From Lithobates sylvaticus (taxonomy: Eukaryota > Chordata > Amphibia > Anura > Ranidae), in the NCBI GenBank assembly GCA_028564925.1, contig CM053030.1, forward strand, positions 401,378,807-401,442,806: 64,000 nucleotides of DNA, read 5' to 3'. Positions 57,417 to 64,000 of the stretch are shown piece by piece. The number at the start of each line of letters is the position of its first letter. Position 1 is the first letter of the stretch. A program made the translations under genes and the position numbers. Under the pieces are notes generated by a model. The model searched no databases. It had not been told where the DNA came from and was given only the letters and a program-made list of their open reading frames with translations.

Positions 57417-57489
<73 letters not shown>

Positions 57490-57490
57490 C
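57417..57490. repeat. (GATA)n microsatellite
   Basis: About eighteen uninterrupted ATAG tetramers. Confidence 0.98.
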
Positions 57491-58022
57491 ACTGGGTGGG
57501 AGAGATAGACAGATAGATATTGGGTGGGAAGGGGAGAATGAGTGAGAAAAATAGGGAGATAGGTGTCACCAGGGACCATACCTGGCTGGGCAAAGCTATA
57601 GATGTAATAAAAAAATATATATTCATCAAAGACCCCTAAAGTTAACTAGATAAAATTAATTAAATATAGTTGCAAGCTGAACACTACAAGGCCAATACAC
57701 AATACCTCAATACAAATTCAAAGCATAACAGCGCAGTGCAAAACCAATCAATAATAAATATTTAAAAAGTTAATTTCTCCAAGAAAGTTCATAACTGCAG
57801 GAATCAACAGGATGTCTGCCACTGTGAGGATGTATGTCTAAACAGACATGCAAGTGTCAGAGTGAGTCAAGCACCTCCATTAAAGACATTAGCAAAGAAG
57901 GTGAGCAGCTGCTAATGTCTTTGGTGGAGGTGATTGACTCACTCTGACACTTGCATATTAGACAGACACACAGTGCGTGGGAGGGGGAGATAGATAGACA
58001 GTTGATGATGAGGACTTATATA
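57491..58022. other. No gene; includes a hairpin at 57850-57955
   Basis: GCAAGTGTCAGAGTGAGTCA at 57850 and its complement ending at 57955 are the outer parts of ~45-bp arms separated by about 16 bases. The rest has no recognised feature. Confidence 0.6.
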
Positions 58023-58169
58023 TCTCTGAGCAGGGGCGTACCTAGTGCATTTGGCACCCAGGGCGGATCCTATATCTGGCACCCCACCTTAAAACGTAAA
58101 AACACCCCACTGTGCCCGCTGCATACCTCTGCATCCTTAAATATCTCTTTGTCACTACTGTGTACATTA

Positions 58170-58640
58170 TACATCACCTCTGGACCCCTTTACATAACAC
58201 AGCACCCTGCACCCCTTTACAATACACAGCACCCTGTACCTCTGGACCCCTTTACATTACACAGCACCTTGCACTTCTGGACCCCTTTACATTACACAGC
58301 ACCCTGCACCCCTTTACATTACACAGCACCCTGAACCTCTGGACCCCTTTACATTACACAGCACCCTGCACCTCTGGACCCCTTTATATTACACAGCACC
58401 CTGCACCTATGGACCCCTTTACATTACACAGCACCCTGCACCTCTGGACCCCTTTACATTACACAGCACCCTGAACCTCTGGACCCCTTCACATTACACA
58501 GCACCCTGCACCTCTGGACCTCTTTACATTACACAGCCCTTGCACCTCTGGACCCCTTTACATTACACAGCACCCTGCACCCCTTTACATTACACAGCAC
58601 CCTGCACCTCTAGACCCCTTTACATTACACAGCCCCCCCC
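58170..58640. repeat. Minisatellite, ~35-bp unit (CCCCTTTACATTACACAGCA)
   Basis: The unit CCTGCACCTCTGGA plus CCCCTTTACATTACACAGCA recurs about thirteen times, with some shorter units lacking the CTCTGGA part. Confidence 0.92.
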
Positions 58641-58714
58641 CCACATCTCTTGACACCTGTATGTTACACAGACACCCCCTAACAGCTCTGGACCCCCTGC
58701 ATGTTACACAGACC

Positions 58715-58925
58715 CGCCTACAGTGCAGACCCCCCTACAGTGCAGACCCCCTACAATACAGACCCCCCTAAGGTGCAGACTCCCCTACAATGCAGAACCC
58801 CCCTTCAGTACAGACCCCCTACAGTGGAGACCCCCCTTACAGTGCAGACCCCCCACAATACAGACCCCCCTACAGTGGAGACCCCCCTACAGTGGAGACC
58901 CCCCATACAATACAGACCCCCCTCA
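58715..58925. repeat. Minisatellite, ~18-bp unit (CAGACCCCCCTACAGTG)
   Basis: About eleven units alternating CAGACCCCC, CTACAGTG and CTACAATA. Confidence 0.9.
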
Positions 58926-59292
58926 GACCCATAATGTACCTCGGGAGTCGGGCCTCGGCTCAGATGATCAGGGGCATGATGCACAGCACAGCAGCACACG
59001 TGTAGACAGACTACAAGGAGGAGGGGGAGGCGCCGCCGTCAGCGTCACTCTGCTCGGCTGTATGAGACAGCCGAGAGAGATCAGAGCCGCTGAGAGAAGG
59101 GGATCGTTGCGGCGAACACCCCCTCCCCTCACCTGCTGCTGCCGCTGCCTGTGACCGCGCCGCTGCGGTACTTAAATCCGCCATGTCTCTGCTTCAATCG
59201 GGGAGGGGGGGTGACGGCCTGACAACCCCCAAGTGTGTGGCACCCGGTGCGGCCCGCCCCCGACCCCATCTTAGTACGCCACTGTCTCTGAG

Positions 59293-59689
59293 GCTCCGTC
59301 CTGAGCATGCTGCAGTCCATGGCTAATGGCAGCTGTCCTGGTACCTCCTCTGCCTCCTTCCATACACTGGCTGGCTGGATAGGATGTCTTCTCTCGGTGT
59401 GACTGTGCAGTCACACGGCAGTAGGGGAGTCCGCTCCCTATGCTTCCTCTGCTCAGGCGCACTGGGAGATAAAAGCGGAAGTGACATCATAACTTAATTA
59501 TGACATAATAACCCAATATAGATTATGAGAGACACATTGTTGAGGGAAAAATGAAATCGGCTATCCTCTGTGGAAAGAGAACAATGTCAGTCTTGGCATT
59601 CCAATGAATGCACCACAAAGCCATATGTGGGATGGGACTGTAGTTTACATCTGACATTTGCCAATCCTATGATGCTAATTTGAATACAA
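59293..59689. other. No gene or named repeat recognised
   Basis: Ordinary-composition sequence, with no supported ORF or terminal repeat. Confidence 0.5.
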
Positions 59690-60305
59690 ATTTAATATTT
59701 TGGCTTTGTTGTGGAGGCAAATAGGTGAAATTATACGGACTTCAGAAATGGCAGAACTGGGATCTGAACCCATAACCTCTCTCAGGTGACTCTTCTTGCT
59801 GAGCAACCTGAGATACTGGAAAGATTCCTGTCTGATTTCTTGGATAGTCTTGCCATGTAAATTGTTTCTGGTGAATCTTGAAATATTTGCTCCTCCCATG
59901 AGCTTCCCATTTAAGCCATGCCTTTGCATTTTCTATTTGCCAGATTATTGTGCTCTTTTGTGTACCTTCAGCTACCCTTATCCCCACTTTTGCTCGTTAC
60001 TGACCTTTGGCTTGTTCCTTGACTACAGTTCTGCTTGATCCCAACCTGCAACCACTTTTTACTGACCTTTCAATCATTTACTGAATACACTTCTGTTTGA
60101 TCCCTATCTGCTCCATCTGCTATTGGATCCCGGCTTAGAGGAGCGATTCTGAAGACTGCGACCTGGTACTAACATGCCGCAAAACCCATGTCTACCATCA
60201 GGAGCTCTGGTGAACACTGGTTAGTGCTAACACCCAACACTTCGGGCAAGCCCTCTTCATCGACCAGGGAGACCAGATTATGTACTTATCTAGATGGTCA
60301 GTGGG
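59690..60305. repeat. Segment Y, second copy, with the 139-bp part present
   Basis: Direct copy of 42290-42775. Here ACTGGAAAGATTCCTGTCTG to about 59955 is present between CCTGAGATA and the GTACCTTCAGC block. A SINE-like tRNA piece lies at 59748-59815 on the minus strand. Confidence 0.7.
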
Positions 60306-60460
60306 AGTGTCTCTACTGCTAAAGCTACTGGTTTCTGAACCTGACTCCTGACTATAACATTCTATCTCTTCATAGACTCTGGCAGTAAGAGCTCCTCAAA
60401 AATGTCCCTTGTCTTGATCTCTGTCTAAGGAGCCCCTTGGCTCGTACTGCATAAAATTAA

Positions 60461-60929
60461 AGCGGAGCTCCACCCTAAAGTGGAACTTCCGCTTATCGGA
60501 TTCCTCCCCCCCCTCCGGTGCCACAATTGGCACCTTTCAGGGGGGAGGGGGGTGCAGATACCTGTATAATACAGGTATCTGCACCCACTTCCGGACGAGA
60601 TATCCGGAGCTGCCCCGCCCCTATCCGCAGATGCCCCGTTGTGTCTTGGGAAACACAATTCCCAGGACACAATGGGGACCAATAGAGATGCGCAGCACGA
60701 CTCGCACATGCGCAGTAGGGAACCGGGCAGTGAAGACGTTGCATCTTCACTTCCTGATTCCCTGACAGAGGATGGCGGCGGGGGCAGCCGAGAGACGAGC
60801 GGACGCTCGTCACATTCTGCCGACACCGCTGGAACCTGGAACAGGTAAGTGTCCATTTATTAAAAGTCAGCAGCTGCAGTATTTGTAGCTGCTGACTTTT
60901 AATATTTTTGGTGCGGGTGGAGCTCCGCT
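60461..60929. mobile_element. Complete 469-bp TTAA-flanked MITE (AGCGGAGCTCCACC ends)
   Basis: TTAA at 60457-60460 and 60930-60933 flank AGCGGAGCTCCACC and its complement GGTGGAGCTCCGCT. Internal hairpins include GCAGATACCTGT/ACAGGTATCTGC near 60554 and AAAAGTCAGCAGCT/AGCTGCTGACTTTT near 60865. Same end type as 33496-34757. Confidence 0.92.
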
Positions 60930-60933
60930 TTAA

Positions 60934-61264
60934 CATGGAATCTGATTGCTGCTGTTGAAACTTCTAACTTTTCCCTGCCATATCTATAATAAAGTATATC
61001 AAATATCACACAATTCTATAAGCAGCAAATCTGCGTATAAAATATTAAGCATCTGACGTTTCTACATATTTATTTCTTAGGTTAGACTTCCAAGTGATGC
61101 TCAACTATTTGGCAGTCAGGGGACAGTGGGAAGAGACTTGATACCGTGCAGAACAGGTTGGTCAGACAACTCCTACTCCTTATTTGATAAATACAGCATA
61201 CAGAACAAGGAACATAACAAAATAGCACCTGCCGAGAGGAAGGTAAGCCCTAATTAAACTAGTA
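60934..61264. other. No gene or named repeat recognised
   Basis: A/T-rich sequence without supported coding potential. Confidence 0.5.
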
Positions 61265-61391
61265 CCATATTATTGAGTATTGGTGCATAATATTAGTAGG
61301 ATAGTACAGTATAGTATAGTTCAGTATAATAGTAATAATAATAATAACATAGTAAACTAGTAATAGTATTATAGTATAATAGTATAGTATA

Positions 61392-61451
<60 letters not shown>

Positions 61452-61960
61452 TAGTGATATAAGTAAACAGAAAATAAAATATAATACAATTACAAAGAAG
61501 AAGCTATAGCAAACAATTCAATGGTACAAGTACTATAATAGTAATAATAGTAATAAGAAGAAATATTAATAAAAAAAATAAATAATAATAATAATAATAA
61601 CAATAAATATAATGATAATCACCATCAGCAGCATAATAATATTATAATAGTAATAGGTAATATCATTTCAATCGTTTTACAATCTAATTTATTTGTTCAC
61701 ATTATCTATAATGGTATAGTATAATAATAGTGATATTTTAGTAAATACTATAGTATAATAGTAATAATAATAATAAAAAAATAATAATAACAATACTAAT
61801 AATAATAATAATAATAATAACAATAACAATAATATAGTGATATAGGCAAACAGAAAATAAAATAAAATACAATTACAAAGAAGAAGCTATAACAAACAAT
61901 CCAATGGTACAAGTACTATAATATTAATTATAATAATAAGAAGAATTATTAATACAAAAA

Positions 61961-61996
<36 letters not shown>

Positions 61997-62160
61997 AATT
62001 ATAATGATAATCATCATCATCAGCATAATATTATAATAGTAATAGGTAATACAATTTCAATAGTTTTAAATTCAAATTTCTTTGTTCACATTATTTAAAA
62101 TAGTATAGTATAATAATAGTAATAATATGTAATAATACACAAATAATAACGATTAACAAA
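61265..62160. repeat. TAA/ATA-rich tract with imperfect ~430-bp duplication
   Basis: Runs of (TAA)n interspersed with AATAGTAATA words. The blocks CAGAAAATAAAATA...CAATTACAAAGAAGAAGCTA at about 61467 and 61850, and TAATAGTAATAGGTAAT at 61643 and 62032, show a longer-range duplication of about 385 bases. Confidence 0.85.
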
Positions 62161-62366
62161 ATTGTAATATTTCTAAATTCTAATTTCTATTTTCACATAT
62201 ATTTATAAAATATAAAAAAACTAAATAAAAACAGTCTTAGGAGTAAAAATATTTTCTTTATTTGTGTTGCTAATGCTATTCATATGCATAAAATAAATAT
62301 GCGGGTGTTGAATAGTGTCTTCCCTGCTTTTTCAATAATGCCTTTCCCCGCCCCCCACCAAGTTAA

Positions 62367-63285
62367 ACCCCTTCAATACCGGACACTTTCACCCCCTTCT
62401 TGCCCAGACCAATTTTCAGCTTTCAGCGCTGTCACATTTTGAATGACAATTGTGTGCTCATGCAACAACATACCCATAAGAATTTTTTAGCATTTGTTTT
62501 CACAGAAATAGAGCTTTCTTTTGGTGGTATTTAATTACCACTACAATTTTTATTTTTTGCTAAATAATTTATTATTTTCCAAGAAATTTAAATAGTAATA
62601 TAAGCAAACAGAATAAAATTAAATATAATAAAATTACAATGAAGAAGTACCAATATATTTTTTAAATATATATATATATTTTAAATAACAAACATGTCAT
62701 ACTTACCACCTCTGTGAAAGGATTTTGCACTGAGGGGCCCGATCCTCCTCTTCTGGGGTCCGCCAGTGGCGCTCCTGGCTCCTACTCTTCTCGAGTGCCC
62801 CCACAGACACCCGCATTCCCTGGGGGCAACTGCGTGGGCTCTCTCCCGAGTCCTGCTGCTGTGTCTATTGATACAGACAGCAGGACTCGGCCCTGTGTCA
62901 CTGGATTTGATTGACAGCAGCGGGAGCCAATGGCTCCTGCTGCTATCCATCCAGCCAATGTGGATCCGAGACAGCGGCTGGAGCTGCTGTGCTCGTCCCC
63001 GTAGTTGGAACGATCGCGTTTGGGTAAGTAAAAGGGGGGCTCTGTGAGGCTGCTGCACTACGAAAGGTTTTTCACCTTAATGCATAGAATGCACCGCAAG
63101 GCTTTACAACCCCTTTAAGATTGCTATAGTAAGGCATTTATAGCAGGGTGACAATAAGAGCCACATGAAAAATTACATTTACATCAAATAAGCAAGAAAA
63201 AACAAACAAACAATCAAATGAAAATCAAATCAATTAAATCTAAAAAAAGGTGAAAAAGGTGAAAAATAAATATAAAATAATCTCT
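62367..63285. mobile_element. TTAA element fragment with embedded MITE (62681-63118)
   Basis: TTAA at 62363-62366 is followed by ACCCCTTCAATACCGGACAC and the ATAGAGCTTTCTTTTGGTGG block. MITE copy 2 spans 62681-63118. The following ~170 bases (AGGCATTTATAGCAGGGTGA and on) match 45060-45226. Confidence 0.75.
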
Positions 63286-63289
63286 TTAA

Positions 63290-64000
63290 CCACTTCAGCC
63301 CCCGAGAGGGATTTACTCCCTTCCTGACCAGAGCATTTTTTGCAATACGGCACTGCATCGCTTTAGCTGACAATTGCGCGTTCGTGAGACGCTGTACCCA
63401 AACAAAACTGAAGTCCTTTTTTCCCACAAATAGAGCTTTCTTTTAGTGGTATATGATCAACTCTGCGGTTTTTGTTTTTTGCGCTTTAAACAAAAATAGA
63501 GCGACAATTTTGAAAAAACTTCATTATTTTTTATGTTTTGCTATAATAAATATCCCCCAAAAATATATAAAAAAAAATGTTTTCTTCAGTTTAGGCCAAT
63601 ACGTATACTTCTACATATTTTTGGTAAAAAAAAATAGCAATAAGCGTTTATTGATTAGTTTGTCCAAAAGTTTAGAAAATAGGAGTTAGAAAATCTAGAA
63701 AATATGGGTTAGTTTTATGGCGTTTTTATTAATATTTTTTTTTTTTTACTAGTAATGGCGGCGATCTGTGATTTTTATCGTGACTCCGACATTATGGCGG
63801 ACACATCGGACAATTTTGACACATTTTTGGGACCATTGTCATTTTTACAGCGATCAGTTCTATAAAATTCCACTGATTACTGTAAAAACTACACTGGCAG
63901 TGAAGGGGTTAACCACTAGGGGGCTAGAGAGGGGTTAAGTGTGTCCTAGGGAGTGATTCTAACTGTTAGGGGGCCTGGCTACGAATGACACTTCACTGAT
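63290..64000. mobile_element. TTAA-flanked element running off the window end
   Basis: After TTAA 63286-63289 it begins CCACTTCAGCCCCCGAGAGG. It matches the reverse complement of 55406-56397 (ATAGAGCTTTCTTTTAGTGG, CTAGTAATGGCGGCGATC, TAGGGAGTGATTCTAACTG). The far end is outside the window. Confidence 0.8.

Larger units (their letters stand above)
58031..59284. mobile_element. Complete hAT-like non-autonomous element with perfect 8-bp duplications (TCTCTGAG)
   Basis: TCTCTGAG at 58023-58030 and 59285-59292 flank ends CAGGGGCGTACCTAG and ...TTAGTACGCCACTG, which are imperfect inverted repeats. Inside are two minisatellites (58170-58640 and 58715-58925) and a GC-rich part near 59020-59260. No transposase. 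Confidence 0.9.

Noticed and set aside
56797-57424. Repetitive ORFs with ATVPSNA or CHCAI repeats
   Set aside because: Products of a 21-bp minisatellite, whose unit length keeps all frames open.

Overview
The window is repeat-dense vertebrate nuclear DNA with no recognisable host exon. It most resembles a true frog (Ranidae): it holds an intact 340-residue Tc1 transposase that, from memory, looks like the Frog Prince transposase of Rana pipiens, plus hAT, Tc1, L1-type and TTAA-flanked families typical of anuran genomes. A run of N at 48303-48766 is an assembly gap.

Layout. 1-4615 is the right part of a large TTAA-flanked DNA element with an L1-type LINE (323-2670) inside it and a ~1 kb inverted repeat (3106-4146). 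Its right end sits on a clean TTAA inside a foldback element (4616-4833, resuming at 15698). That foldback is split by hAT-1 (4834-15697), a decayed autonomous hAT, which itself carries a young 4.9 kb LTR retroelement (10015-14890). 15698-18290 is a chain of large palindromes. 19086-31235 is a decayed Tc1 split by hAT-2 (20079-30804; near-perfect 8-bp target duplication), whose leader is a ~64-bp repeat array hosting the intact Tc1 (26196-27816).

31.7-34.8 kb holds two non-autonomous DNA elements, the second with a TA-flanked MITE inside it. 34.9-45.4 kb is a mosaic of foldback hAT fragments, Tc1 fragments, a TTAA element, a Ty3/gypsy-type fragment, tandem repeats and SINE-like tRNA pieces. 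45.4-48.3 kb is the left part of the same TTAA family seen at the window start, cut by the gap. 48.8-51.6 kb is an inverted copy of much of the 35.9-42.3 kb mosaic, sharing its insertion junctions. 52.4-54.2 kb is a second LINE. 55.4-64.0 kb holds further TTAA elements, a hAT with perfect 8-bp duplications, minisatellites and a TAA-rich tract.

The genes present are transposable-element genes. Only the Tc1 ORF at 26575-27597 and the single ORF of the LTR element (10288-14037, minus) look uninterrupted. Both hAT transposases, the split Tc1 and both LINEs are decayed or 5'-truncated. Nesting gives relative ages: the foldback and TTAA elements are oldest, the hATs younger, and the LTR element and intact Tc1 youngest.
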